Assembly (NCBI RefSeq): GCF_009295825.1
Contig: NZ_WHKF01000001.1
Span: 1,143,088-1,207,087, forward strand
DNA: 64,000 nucleotides
DNA from: Marinifilum sp. N1E240
GTDB taxonomy: Bacteria; Bacteroidota; Bacteroidia; Bacteroidales; Marinifilaceae
Direction: 5' to 3'
Shown here: positions 1 through 8,863 of the stretch, in pieces
Layout of the letters: every line of letters starts with the position of its first letter
Position numbering within the stretch: position 1 is the stretch's first letter
Made by a program: the position numbers and the translations under genes
The notes under the pieces: generated by a model
Seen by the model: only the letters and a program-made list of their open reading frames with translations
Databases searched by the model: none
Told to the model about the DNA's origin: nothing

Positions 1-1696
1 TACCAGCCGTAGCTCCAGAGTAATCGTAAGTTACAGCTGTTGTATTATAGCTTGTCCAGCTTCCACCTTGTTCTCTAACTTGTAAATCGTAGCTAGTTGC
101 TCCGTTTACACTATTCCACTCAATCGTGAAAGTGGTTTGAGTAACATTAGTTGCAGTTAAACCAGAAGGAACTGAAGGTAAGTTATCATCAGTTAATGCT
201 TTGTGGGCATTCATTCTACCTGAACCTAATTTTCCTGCATATTGACTGTCGTTTAAAGCGTCAATTGGATCTGTGTTGTCTACCAATTTACTCCAAACTT
301 CGCTAGGTGTAATATTACCTGCATATTTTGATACAATTAAGGCAGCAACACCCGAAACGTGAGGAGCAGCCATTGATGTTCCCTGGAAAACACCATACTT
401 ATCATCAGGGAACGTACTAAGAACAGCTGTTGGATCTTCATTGGTTGTTTCCAATTCACCACCTGGAGCAGCAATATCAACCCATGTTCCATAGTTTGAA
501 TAGTACGATTTTACATCATTTTTATTGGTTGCAGCTACAGCGAGTACGCTATCGTAATATGATGGATAATATCTACTTTGAGAATTGCTGTTCCCCGCTG
601 AGAAAATAACAATACCACCATTCATTGGAGCATTAGGTCCACCTGCATTGGCAATAAAATAGTCGATTCCATCAAGAACCGCCTGATCGTATTGGTAAGG
701 ATAGGAGTAACTCCAGCTATTTTGTGAAATAACAGCACCATTGTCGGCTGCATAAGTATAGGCTTCAGCAAAACCACCATTGGTTGATCCAAATACATTA
801 CATGACATGATTTTAACACCATCGTTATTTCCACTACCACCGGCAACACCACTTACACCAACACCATTATTGGTAACCGCAGCTACAGTTCCAGCAACAT
901 GAGTACCATGGTCACCAACATAAATATCACCAGTATCATCAGCGAAATTATATCCATAAACATCGTCAACATAGCCATTGCTATCATCATCAATTCCGTT
1001 TCCTGGAATTTCACCAGTATTTACCCACATGTTTGCAGCCAAATCGATATGGTCGAAATCTACTCCACCATCTTCTACTGCAACAATTACACTAGGATTA
1101 CCAGTTTCAACTTGCCAGGCTTCCAATAGACTAATATCGGCACCAGCTGTACCATCATTTTGTCCGGTATTTTCATAATGCCATTGCTCAGAGAATAATG
1201 GATCATTTGTACCAGAAGCTAATGCAGTTGGTTCTATTTCTTGTCCATTTTCAGCACCAACAAGACGAGTGGCGTGAACACCTTCAGCCATGGAAATTTC
1301 GGCAACATTACTATAAGAGCTTATTAGTTGAGAAACCGGTGTTGAAGAGTTAAATTCAAGTTCGTACCATAAGTGCAAGCCATGTTTTCTGTGCTTGGCT
1401 TCGAATTTACCAGCATGACGAAAAACACGACGCATTTTATGAGCTTTAAATTTTTCATTTACTCTGTTAAGTCCTTCAATGTTGGTTTTAACAAATTCCG
1501 GTTTGTTTTTTAAGGACACTTTTTTTGCTTCGAGAAGAACTTGATGCAGGGCATCTACTTTTTGGTTTTCTTTTTGTTCGAATTTAATACGGATTATTCC
1601 TTTGTATTTTCCATCCGCATTAATGGCTTTGGTTTGGGAATATCCAGTTCCCACAATAAAGATTAAACAAATAAAAAGAGTAAAAAATCTTTTCAT
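1..1696 (-). CDS. Secreted S8 (subtilisin-like) serine peptidase with FN3-like domain, C-terminus cut by window edge
   Basis: This is a secreted endopeptidase of the subtilase family, read on the minus strand from the ATG at 1696. It runs open to the left edge, so the C-terminus is missing. Residues 1-20 form a signal peptide (MKRFFTLFICLIFIVGTGYS), followed by an inhibitor-like propeptide region to about residue 170. The catalytic triad is complete: Asp209 in VEDGGVD, His263 in DHGTHVAGT and Ser441 in GTSMAAPH. After the protease domain (ending near residue 495) a fibronectin type III-like domain begins (LPSVPSGLTATNVTQTTFTI) and continues past the edge. A type IX secretion signal would be expected further downstream but cannot be seen. 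It is divergent from the helicase gene. Family call is firm; substrate is unknown. Confidence 0.93.
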   Translation of the reverse strand, partial: MKRFFTLFICLIFIVGTGYSQTKAINADGKYKGIIRIKFEQKENQKVDALHQVLLEAKKVSLKNKPEFVKTNIEGLNRVNEKFKAHKMRRVFRHAGKFEAKHRKHGLHLWYELEFNSSTPVSQLISSYSNVAEISMAEGVHATRLVGAENGQEIEPTALASGTNDPLFSEQWHYENTGQNDGTAGADISLLEAWQVETGNPSVIVAVEDGGVDFDHIDLAANMWVNTGEIPGNGIDDDSNGYVDDVYGYNFADDTGDIYVGDHGTHVAGTVAAVTNNGVGVSGVAGGSGNNDGVKIMSCNVFGSTNGGFAEAYTYAADNGAVISQNSWSYSYPYQYDQAVLDGIDYFIANAGGPNAPMNGGIVIFSAGNSNSQSRYYPSYYDSVLAVAATNKNDVKSYYSNYGTWVDIAAPGGELETTNEDPTAVLSTFPDDKYGVFQGTSMAAPHVSGVAALIVSKYAGNITPSEVWSKLVDNTDPIDALNDSQYAGKLGSGRMNAHKALTDDNLPSVPSGLTATNVTQTTFTIEWNSVNGATSYDLQVREQGGSWTSYNTTAVTYDYSGATAG

Positions 1697-2068
1697 AATT
1701 GGTTGGTTTAAAAAGTGAATATTTTGATAATAATGAATAAGTTAGTTAAAAAAGATCTGTTAATCAATACTATTGTTTTAAAATGATTTAGAGTGAAATA
1801 AGGATGAATGTTATGTATGTTTTTAATGTAAATGATATAACAGCTCTATAGGGTAGGATTATAAAAGAGAATGACAATTTGATTGTTTAGGAGAAGATTA
1901 TTTAAAATTAAACTATTTTAAAAGTTAAGTAAATAAGAAATTTGGTCAAAAAAAACAATATGATTTTTAATGCCAAATATTTTGTATCAGGTTTATTAAA
2001 ATAATATTGAACTTTTCATTCCTATACGATTCATAAATTCGTACTTTCGGATTGTAATACGATAAATA
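1697..2068. other. Divergent intergenic region, no gene seen
   Basis: This is the AT-rich spacer between the divergent subtilase and helicase genes. I see no open frame, tRNA or strong hairpin. TACTTTCG at 2042-2049 is one mismatch from the Bacteroidota -7 consensus TAnnTTTG and may serve the helicase, but no TTG lies at the usual distance upstream of it. Confidence 0.4.
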
Positions 2069-5000
2069 ATGTCAGAATTAAATATATATAGAGCATCAGC
2101 CGGATCTGGAAAGACTTATACCTTAACAGGAGAGTTTTTGAAATTGGTTTTTCAGGATCCATCAAACTACAAAAGTATTCTTGCCGTAACCTTTACAAAT
2201 AAAGCCACGGATGAGATGAAATCCAGGATCTTGAAAGAAATTCATGTGATTTCTTCTGGGAATGATTCTCCTTATGCAGATGCTTTATGTGAAGAAAATA
2301 AATTAAGTGCTGCTGAATTGAAGCAGCGAGCAACAGAAATTTTGAATAGAATGCTACATGACTATTCTCGTTTTTCTGTGACTACTATTGATAGTTTCTT
2401 TCAGAAAATTGTTCGCTCATTTACACGTGAAATTGGTTTGCAAATGGGCTATAATATTGAGCTTGATCAAGGACGTGTTTTGAATGAAGTAACGGATTTA
2501 TTGTTGCAAGATGTTGATGATGATAAACAATTGAGATCCTGGCTTACCTCATTTGCTGAAAATAAAATTCACGAAGGAAAAACCTGGAACTTTAAGCAAG
2601 ATATACTTGTTTTAGGAGGAGAGGTGTTCAAAGAGGATTTTCAGAATTTCTCGGGAACACTAATTGATAAATTATCCGATAAGAAATTTTTAAGTGGGTA
2701 TCGAAAGATATTGAATGAAATAAAAGAGGAGTTTGAAACTTACTTTGCTCAAGTTGGAGAAAAAGCTAGAAACGTAGTGGAGAATCATGCTTTGGATGTT
2801 TCTGATTTCTCGTATGGAAAATCGGGTGTAGCAGGATATTTAACAAGTCTTGGTACGGGAACTAAATTTGAACCAGGAGCCAGAGCAAAAGCTGCAATTG
2901 ATACGCCTAAGAAATGGTACGCAGGAAAAGCTTCCGCAGAAACCAAAAAAGCGGTTGAAAGTGCATTTGATGCCGGTTTGAATCAGCTCTTGAAGGATGC
3001 TGTAAAATATTACGAAGAGCAGGGAATGCTTTATCGTTCTACCGATAAGACCTTGAGTTATATCTACACCTTAGGAATTCTTACTGATCTTTCGAAAAAA
3101 GTGAGAGAATTTTCAGAGAGTGAAAATATTTTTCTTTTATCAGATGCCAGTAGACTTCTGAGAAATATTATTGGAGAGAATGATTCTCCTTTTATTTATG
3201 AGAAAATAGGGAATGTATACAAACACTTTATGATTGATGAGTTTCAGGATACTTCATCGATGCAATGGGATAATTTTAGACCATTGGTTGGAAATTCTTT
3301 GGCAGAAAATCAACGCTCTTTGGTTGTGGGTGATGTAAAACAATCCATTTACAGATGGCGAAACGGAGACTGGAAATTGCTTGCAGATCAATTGGATATT
3401 GACTTTGAGAGTTTTGGTGTAAATGGAATGAGCTTGAATTACAATTGGCGAAGTACCAAAAATGTTATTGATTTTAATAATGCTGTTTTTGCTCTTGGAG
3501 CTCAACTATTACAAAATGACTACAATGCTTCAATTCCAAATGAAATATCTGAAAGTTTAAGTGAGGAACAGGAAAAAATCGTAAATGCATATCAGGATGT
3601 ATACCAGCATTATCCAAATAAAGGTGAGAAATTACCGGGATACGTGAAATCGCATTTTATTGAGAAAGATTCAGAAAGAGATTGGACCGAGCCAGTTTTG
3701 GAAGACATTCCACTAAAGGTTGAGGAATTGCAAGCCAATGGATATAGCGCCAGAGATATTGCAATTTTGGTTCGAAATGGTAAAGAAGGTGGTTTGGTTG
3801 CTGATACACTTATGGCATATCGTGCGAGTGAAATGGCAAGGGAGGATGTGAATTACGATGTGATTTCAAATGATTCTTTGTATCTGAAAAATTCTTCGGC
3901 AATCAATTTTTTGGTTCATTTGCTTCAATATTTGGTTAATCCTGATGATAAAATAAACATTGGCTTTTTACGACAAGAGTATTGTTTGTATGTGAAGGAT
4001 AAGTCAGATTTGTCTGGCGACGAATTGTATGTTGTGGGTAAGGATGATAATTTTAATGATGTCTTTCCAACTGAATTTGTTGAGGCGATTTCAGAATTGA
4101 AACGTCAGCCTTTGTATGATTTAACTGAGAAATTGATTCAGATGTTTAATCTGAATGAAAATCCTCAAGATTATCCATTTTTAGAAGCTTTCCAGGATTT
4201 TGTTTTGGGATTTACAAAGAGTGATTCTCCTGATTTGAATTCATTTGTACTGCATTGGCAAGATCGAAAAGATAAGGAAGTGATTTCCGTTTCAGACGAT
4301 CAGGATGCGATTCGCATTATGACCATTCACAAATCGAAAGGACTGGAATTTAAGGCTGTAATTTTACCATTTTGCAATTGGGATTTAGACAATACAAAAC
4401 ACACAAATATTCTCTGGTGCCAACCTAAAGTGGAAGGGTTTAATGTTTTGGATGTATTGCCTGTTCGTTATGCAAGTACTTTAAAAGATACCATTTATTA
4501 CGAGGAGTATTTTTCTGAGAAATTGCAATCCTATATTGATAATTTAAATCTCTTATATGTGGCTCAAACTAGAGCTGAGGAGGTGTTTATCAGTTATTCT
4601 CCATTAACAGGCAATAAGGAGCTAAGAACGGTTGCTGATTTGCTAAAATTTGCCTTCGAAAAGTCGAATGAGTTTCCATCGGATTTCTTTGGCAATAAGC
4701 TCATTTCATTAATAGATAATTGGAATGATGAAGGTAAAGTGTTCGAATTGGGAGAAATAAAGGGTAAAAAGAAAGATGAATCTGATAAAAGAGAAAAGGA
4801 GAAAATGATCAATTATCCTGCTTCTCTTCTAAATGATCGTTTGGTTTTACGTTTTAAATCAAAGGAAGGTGTTATGAGCAATGATTCTATTAAAACGTTA
4901 TCTCCTGCAACAAGAGGGAATATATTACACCGATTGTTTGAATTAATAGAATATCAGGATGATTTAAACGATGCTGTTAGTCTGTTGCAAAGAAATGGAG

Positions 5001-5326
5001 AGTTAGATGGAAAGCAAGCTGATGAGGTTAGAGATTTTGCAAGAGAACTTTTAAATGACCCTAAGTTTTCTTCTTGGTTTTCGAAGGAATGGACGGTCGT
5101 AAACGAGCGAGATATTTTAAAAGGGAATGGTGATGTTTACAGACCCGATAGAGTTATATATAATGAAAAAACAGCCATTGTGATCGATTTTAAATTTGGT
5201 AAGAAAAAGCATAAAAAATACGAAAAACAGGTGTCGACTTATAAAAAATTAATTCAGCAATTGGGTTTCGATGAGGTTAAAGGTGTTGTGCTTTATGGTA
5301 AACTATCTGAACTTGTAGAAGTATAG
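2069..5326 (+). CDS. UvrD/RecB-type helicase with C-terminal PD-(D/E)XK nuclease (AddA-like)
   Basis: This 1085-residue protein is a superfamily 1A DNA helicase fused to a nuclease, the architecture of AddA/RecB in double-strand-break repair. Walker A is SAGSGKT with Lys15. Walker B is DEFQD at 390-394. The GDVKQSIYRWRNG motif follows near 420, TIHKSKGLEF near 752 and LLYVAQTRAEE near 828. The C-terminal nuclease shows an upstream PDR and VIDFKFGKK near 1037-1045, matching the D...DFK nuclease core. Bacteroidota usually encode an AddB-like PD-(D/E)XK protein next to this gene. Here the upstream neighbour is a divergent peptidase and the downstream one a lipoprotein, so the partner must lie elsewhere. 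Helicase-nuclease identity is firm; the precise AddA name is inference. Confidence 0.92.
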   Translation: MSELNIYRASAGSGKTYTLTGEFLKLVFQDPSNYKSILAVTFTNKATDEMKSRILKEIHVISSGNDSPYADALCEENKLSAAELKQRATEILNRMLHDYSRFSVTTIDSFFQKIVRSFTREIGLQMGYNIELDQGRVLNEVTDLLLQDVDDDKQLRSWLTSFAENKIHEGKTWNFKQDILVLGGEVFKEDFQNFSGTLIDKLSDKKFLSGYRKILNEIKEEFETYFAQVGEKARNVVENHALDVSDFSYGKSGVAGYLTSLGTGTKFEPGARAKAAIDTPKKWYAGKASAETKKAVESAFDAGLNQLLKDAVKYYEEQGMLYRSTDKTLSYIYTLGILTDLSKKVREFSESENIFLLSDASRLLRNIIGENDSPFIYEKIGNVYKHFMIDEFQDTSSMQWDNFRPLVGNSLAENQRSLVVGDVKQSIYRWRNGDWKLLADQLDIDFESFGVNGMSLNYNWRSTKNVIDFNNAVFALGAQLLQNDYNASIPNEISESLSEEQEKIVNAYQDVYQHYPNKGEKLPGYVKSHFIEKDSERDWTEPVLEDIPLKVEELQANGYSARDIAILVRNGKEGGLVADTLMAYRASEMAREDVNYDVISNDSLYLKNSSAINFLVHLLQYLVNPDDKINIGFLRQEYCLYVKDKSDLSGDELYVVGKDDNFNDVFPTEFVEAISELKRQPLYDLTEKLIQMFNLNENPQDYPFLEAFQDFVLGFTKSDSPDLNSFVLHWQDRKDKEVISVSDDQDAIRIMTIHKSKGLEFKAVILPFCNWDLDNTKHTNILWCQPKVEGFNVLDVLPVRYASTLKDTIYYEEYFSEKLQSYIDNLNLLYVAQTRAEEVFISYSPLTGNKELRTVADLLKFAFEKSNEFPSDFFGNKLISLIDNWNDEGKVFELGEIKGKKKDESDKREKEKMINYPASLLNDRLVLRFKSKEGVMSNDSIKTLSPATRGNILHRLFELIEYQDDLNDAVSLLQRNGELDGKQADEVRDFARELLNDPKFSSWFSKEWTVVNERDILKGNGDVYRPDRVIYNEKTAIVIDFKFGKKKHKKYEKQVSTYKKLIQQLGFDEVKGVVLYGKLSELVEV

Positions 5327-5396
5327 TTTAGATCCTATTAAACAGTTAAAAAAATGATTATCTTGCTGAACATATCTTAAAAAATAAATACACCAT

Positions 5397-6203
5397 ATGA
5401 GATTTATAATTATTCTGCTAGCATCTTTATTCCTATTTAATTCGTGTGATATAATTGTATCTGGAATTGAATCTTTTTCGACCATTAAAGAGGAAACAAA
5501 AAAACAAAAACGTGAAAAAGAGGATAAGAAATTTAGTAAGTCCTTACAGAAGAAAAATGGGGAGAAAAAATATCTTTATGAAAATGGCAATATTAAATCT
5601 GTTGTTAATTATAAGGACGGAAAAAAAATAGGAACAAGTTTTACTTTTTATAAATCTGGAGAGAAGCAATACGATATTCCTTATGTAGATGGAATGAAGC
5701 ATGGTAAAGTGTTGTGGTATTATAAAAGTGGAAAAATTTATAGAGAGACAGAGTATAAAAAAGGAAAGAAATCGGGATTCCAGCGTAAATATTGGGAATC
5801 GGGAAAGCTGAAATCAGAAATGGAATATCATGATAACATGCTTAGTACTGGACTAAAAGAAATATCAAATACAGGTAAAGTTAAATCTACTCCATCAATT
5901 AGGGTAGAAAGAATTGACAGGTTAAAGACTGCAGGAGAGTACATTCTTAAAATGAAATTGAGTAACGATAGAAGCAAGGTTGAATTCTTTTTTGGTGATT
6001 TAGTGGATGGAAAATATATTCCTGAAGATGGTCGTGGTTTTAGTAGAATGGATGTCAAAAAAGGTGTTGCTACTTTTAAGTTTAAAGTGAATAGAGGAAA
6101 ACAGGTGATTACCGACTTTAAAATCATAGCAATTGAAACAACTCGATACCAAAATAAAAGAGTTATCACGAAAAATGTTCCAATATCCATTCGGAATCAA
6201 TAG
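5397..6203 (+). CDS. MORN/YwqK-like repeat lipoprotein
   Basis: This 268-residue protein is predicted to be a lipoprotein. A short hydrophobic leader ends in LFLFNSC, with Cys17 as the lipidation site. Residues 60-150 hold MORN-type repeats (ENGNIKSVVNYKDGKK, KSGEKQYDIPYVDGMKHG, KSGKIYRETEYKKGKKSG, ESGKLKSEMEYHDN), as in YwqK-family proteins. The C-terminal ~110 residues look like a small beta-rich domain that I do not recognise. YwqK proteins are sometimes annotated as antitoxins, but no toxin gene is adjacent and nothing here supports that role. It starts 70 bp after the helicase gene on the same strand and is followed by a strong terminator. Confidence 0.8.
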   Translation: MRFIIILLASLFLFNSCDIIVSGIESFSTIKEETKKQKREKEDKKFSKSLQKKNGEKKYLYENGNIKSVVNYKDGKKIGTSFTFYKSGEKQYDIPYVDGMKHGKVLWYYKSGKIYRETEYKKGKKSGFQRKYWESGKLKSEMEYHDNMLSTGLKEISNTGKVKSTPSIRVERIDRLKTAGEYILKMKLSNDRSKVEFFFGDLVDGKYIPEDGRGFSRMDVKKGVATFKFKVNRGKQVITDFKIIAIETTRYQNKRVITKNVPISIRNQ

Positions 6204-6226
6204 TAAAAAATCAATTTGATAGATAT

Positions 6227-6254
6227 AAAGCTCCTTTTAAGGAGCTTTTTTTAT
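6227..6254 (+). terminator. Rho-independent terminator
   Basis: The stem AAAGCTCCTT / AAGGAGCTTT with a tiny loop is followed by a T-run. It sits 24 bp after the MORN lipoprotein stop and closes the helicase-lipoprotein unit. Confidence 0.85.
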
Positions 6255-6350
6255 TTGCGAAAACTGATAAAGCAATTTTTCTTCTCAGATCTTAATTTCT
6301 TATCTTTAAGAGAGATAACTCATCACACTAATTTACTAAAACACTGAACA

Positions 6351-7544
6351 ATGACTACGAGAACTATTGTAAGCATGCCAGGCGATGGTATTGGGCGTGT
6401 TGTACTTGACGAGACCAAGAGAATTTTATCTGCATCAGGCTTCCATGCCAATTATATCGAAGCTGATATTGGATGGGAGTTTTGGTGTAAGGAAGGTAAC
6501 CCACTTCCCGAGCGTACTATTAAATTATTAGAGGAGCATAAAATCGGTTTGTTTGGAGCTATTACTTCTAAACCAAAGGATGATGCATTTAATGAACTTG
6601 CTCCCGAATTAAGAGAAAAAGGCTTTGTGTATTCCAGTCCTATTGTGGGATTGCGTCAACATTTTAATTTGGATATTTGCATTCGTCCATGTAAAACTTA
6701 TCAGGGAAATCCACTGAATTTTATTCGCAGAAGCACAAGTGGTTCGTTTGAAGAACCAATGGTTGATGTGGCTATTTTTAGGCAGAATACAGAAGGTTTG
6801 TATGGAGGAGTTGAGTGGTCCAATCCCGACAATACGGTTTATGCTGCATTAACCAGTCATCCGAAATTCGTGAAGAACTTTGGTGCCGTTCCTCGTGAAG
6901 AACTGTCAATCTCAACTAGAATTTTCACAAAAAATGGAACTACAAGAATTTTAAGAGCTGCTTTTGATTATGCCCGAAAATACAAGTATAAATCGGTTAC
7001 AGTTTGTGAAAAGCCGAATGTGATAAGGGAAACCTCGGGGATGATGTTTAAGCTGGCTCAGGAAATTCAGAAGAAGGAATATCCGGAAATAGAATTGTGG
7101 AATACCAATATTGATGCTCAAATGATGTGGTTGACCAAGAACCCAGAGAATTACGGTGTTATTGTAGCTGGAAATATGTTTGGAGATATTGTTTCGGATG
7201 CTTTCGCCGGATTAATAGGAGGTTTGGGCTTTGCTTGTAGTGCACAAATGTCAGACGAAGGAGTCGCTGTTTTTGAGCCTACTCATGGATCTGCACCAAA
7301 ATATGCAGATTATGAAATTCCAATAGTAAATCCAGTAGCAATGGTGGAATCAGCTTGCATGATGCTGGATTATATTGGCGAAAAAGAAAATGCCAGTAAA
7401 ATTAGAAAGGCAGTTGCTGAAGTAATCCTCGAAGGAAAGGTTCAAACCTACGATATGATGAAAATGTCAGGAAAGCCTGAAGTGATTCAAAATGGAGCTG
7501 CATCTACTATTGAAATGGCAAATGCAATTATTGAAAAATTGTAA
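6351..7544 (+). CDS. Isocitrate/isopropylmalate-family dehydrogenase, NADP-type motif
   Basis: This is a beta-decarboxylating dehydrogenase of 397 residues, most likely an isocitrate dehydrogenase converting isocitrate to 2-oxoglutarate. The N-terminal PGDGIG motif, the substrate arginines in LRQHFNLDICIRP and FRQNTEGLYGG, the catalytic Lys in CEKPNV, and metal-binding aspartates in NTNIDAQMMW and GNMFGDIVSD are all present. The cofactor loop reads HGSAPKYAD. In E. coli isocitrate dehydrogenase the Lys-Tyr pair of APKYAG contacts the NADP 2'-phosphate, whereas NAD enzymes have Asp-Ile, so NADP preference is inferred. It is shorter than the E. coli enzyme. The HD-domain gene starts 2 bp after its stop, so the two are co-transcribed. 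Confidence 0.88.
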   Translation: MTTRTIVSMPGDGIGRVVLDETKRILSASGFHANYIEADIGWEFWCKEGNPLPERTIKLLEEHKIGLFGAITSKPKDDAFNELAPELREKGFVYSSPIVGLRQHFNLDICIRPCKTYQGNPLNFIRRSTSGSFEEPMVDVAIFRQNTEGLYGGVEWSNPDNTVYAALTSHPKFVKNFGAVPREELSISTRIFTKNGTTRILRAAFDYARKYKYKSVTVCEKPNVIRETSGMMFKLAQEIQKKEYPEIELWNTNIDAQMMWLTKNPENYGVIVAGNMFGDIVSDAFAGLIGGLGFACSAQMSDEGVAVFEPTHGSAPKYADYEIPIVNPVAMVESACMMLDYIGEKENASKIRKAVAEVILEGKVQTYDMMKMSGKPEVIQNGAASTIEMANAIIEKL

Positions 7545-7546
7545 TT

Positions 7547-8098
7547 ATGAGAGAAACTGTGAAACAATTGTGGCCCGAATTGATTTGGATTTCAAATGAA
7601 AATTTACGAGAGAGAACAGCTCAAGTGTGGGAAATAGCTCTCGAAAGAAGTGTTCTTTCCGCTGATGATTTGAAAAAGATACCTTTCACCTTACTTTGCG
7701 GACCTGGTCTTAAAGTTAGTTTTATGGATCACAAGCAATGTGTTGTGCATGTGGCTAAGGAGAGTGGAGAAAAAATGAATTCTTTTTTTAAGGATGAGCT
7801 ACCTGTTGATATGGATGTTTTGATCTCAGGTGCGATTTTGTGTGATGTAGGTAAATTACTGGAATATGTTCTGGACGAAAGGGGAAAAGCTGTACAGGGA
7901 ACCTATGGGAAATATTTACGACATCCATTTTCGGGTGTTGTGTTAGCCGAAGAATGTGGAGTACCGCCTGAGGTTTGTCATATTATTGCCACTCATGCAG
8001 GAGAGGGAGATATGGTAAAACGTAGTACAGAAGCTTATATAGTGCATCATGCCGATTTTATGACATTTTTACCATTTAAGGAACGTTTAAAAATTTAA
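7547..8098 (+). CDS. HD-domain protein (predicted phosphohydrolase)
   Basis: This 183-residue protein carries an HD-type metal-dependent phosphohydrolase domain. Visible metal-site motifs are RHPFSG, HIIATHAGEGD and the final HHADF, with ILCDVGKLLEYV in the place of the HD helix. Homologues act on phosphomonoesters or nucleotides; the substrate here cannot be read from sequence. It follows the isocitrate-dehydrogenase-family gene by 2 bp, so translation is probably coupled. A functional link to that enzyme is possible but unproven. Confidence 0.78.
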   Translation: MRETVKQLWPELIWISNENLRERTAQVWEIALERSVLSADDLKKIPFTLLCGPGLKVSFMDHKQCVVHVAKESGEKMNSFFKDELPVDMDVLISGAILCDVGKLLEYVLDERGKAVQGTYGKYLRHPFSGVVLAEECGVPPEVCHIIATHAGEGDMVKRSTEAYIVHHADFMTFLPFKERLKI

Positions 8099-8111
8099 AT
8101 CAATATGAATT

Positions 8112-8143
8112 ACAGCTATCTTAATTGAAGATAGCTGTTTATT
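8112..8143. terminator. Bidirectional terminator between convergent genes
   Basis: The stem ACAGCTATCTT / AAGATAGCTGT with an AATTG loop is followed by TTATTTTATT. It lies between the convergent HD-domain gene and DUF2284 gene and could serve both directions. Confidence 0.7.
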
Positions 8144-8722
8144 TTATTCTTCTTTTAAGATAGCACCCACACTACTTACATATTCTGATGGTTCATTTTG
8201 TTTTGCCCATTTAATTTTGTGTTGAAATAAATCACTCATAATTTTACTCACATTAAAACCAAATGCAACCAAATTGTATCTTACCTTTTCTGGAATATGG
8301 CATTGATTTCCTTTAATAAGAGCACATATTTTACAAATTTCACAACTGTTTGCTGCAATCATTTTACCATTTACAGGTTCAATTTCTGATAGGTATGATT
8401 GTAGTTCTTCTTTTATAAAATTATAAGCTGTTAATGAACGATCTTTTTGACTAATAAAATCAAATTGGTTAGGAGAGGTGTAGAATAAATACAAGTTTAA
8501 TTTTGGATAATTTTTCGCATAATCAATGAATGGAGGACAATTAGGAGGGCAGGTCCATTTTTGATTGTAATTTGGGCATCCCGTTTTACAATAGGAATTG
8601 AATTCTTCTGGAGATAAATAAGCTAATATTTCATTGGTTGAAACATCCAGTTTTTTGAATTGAATTTTTATTTCATTGTTTTGATATGTCTTAATGATGT
8701 ACTTATTCTTTGTCTCAATCAT
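8144..8722 (-). CDS. DUF2284 cysteine-rich metal-binding protein
   Basis: This ~192-residue protein matches the DUF2284 family of predicted metal-binding proteins of unknown function. It has two cysteine clusters, CKTGCPNYNQKWTCPPNCPPF near residue 50 and NSCEICKICALIKGNQCHIP near residue 130, consistent with an iron-sulfur or zinc site. The frame is open to 8809, but a perfect -7 element (TATTTTTG on the minus strand, 8745-8752) lies inside that extension. I therefore choose the ATG at 8722 (MIETKNKY) as the start. It stands alone, divergent from the SLC13 permease gene. The role is unknown. Confidence 0.8.
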   Translation of the reverse strand: MIETKNKYIIKTYQNNEIKIQFKKLDVSTNEILAYLSPEEFNSYCKTGCPNYNQKWTCPPNCPPFIDYAKNYPKLNLYLFYTSPNQFDFISQKDRSLTAYNFIKEELQSYLSEIEPVNGKMIAANSCEICKICALIKGNQCHIPEKVRYNLVAFGFNVSKIMSDLFQHKIKWAKQNEPSEYVSSVGAILKEE

Positions 8723-8744
8723 GATTTTTAATCCAGTTTGTGCA

Positions 8745-8752
8745 CAAAAATA
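8745..8752 (-). promoter_or_regulatory. Bacteroidota -7 promoter element for the DUF2284 gene
   Basis: On the minus strand this reads TATTTTTG, an exact match to TAnnTTTG, 22 bp upstream of the chosen ATG. No clear -33 TTG is seen at the usual distance. Confidence 0.5.
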
Positions 8753-8818
8753 GAATTTTTCATTGTGTTGAAAAATCATGTGCCACATAAGTGTTAAGGA
8801 TTGTGACATCGGTTGCGG

Positions 8819-8826
8819 TATTTTTG
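8819..8826 (+). promoter_or_regulatory. Bacteroidota -7 promoter element for the SLC13-cysQ unit
   Basis: TATTTTTG matches TAnnTTTG exactly and lies 37 bp before the permease ATG. A TTG at 8801-8803 is closer (15 bp) than the usual 17-23 bp spacing, so only the -7 box is claimed. Confidence 0.45.
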
Positions 8827-8863
8827 TATCTTCGTATCTTGAATTACACCCAAAAATTTATTT

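Noticed and set aside
3254-3505. Antisense open frames inside long genes (this and many similar ones)
   Set aside because: They lie opposite well-supported coding regions, have no family resemblance and mirror the codon pattern of the real gene.
5397-6203. Antitoxin of a toxin-antitoxin pair (YwqK naming)
   Set aside because: It is a lipoprotein with MORN repeats and no toxin gene lies next to it.
8723-8809. N-terminal extension of the DUF2284 protein
   Set aside because: A perfect -7 promoter box lies inside it and the family core starts after the ATG at 8722.
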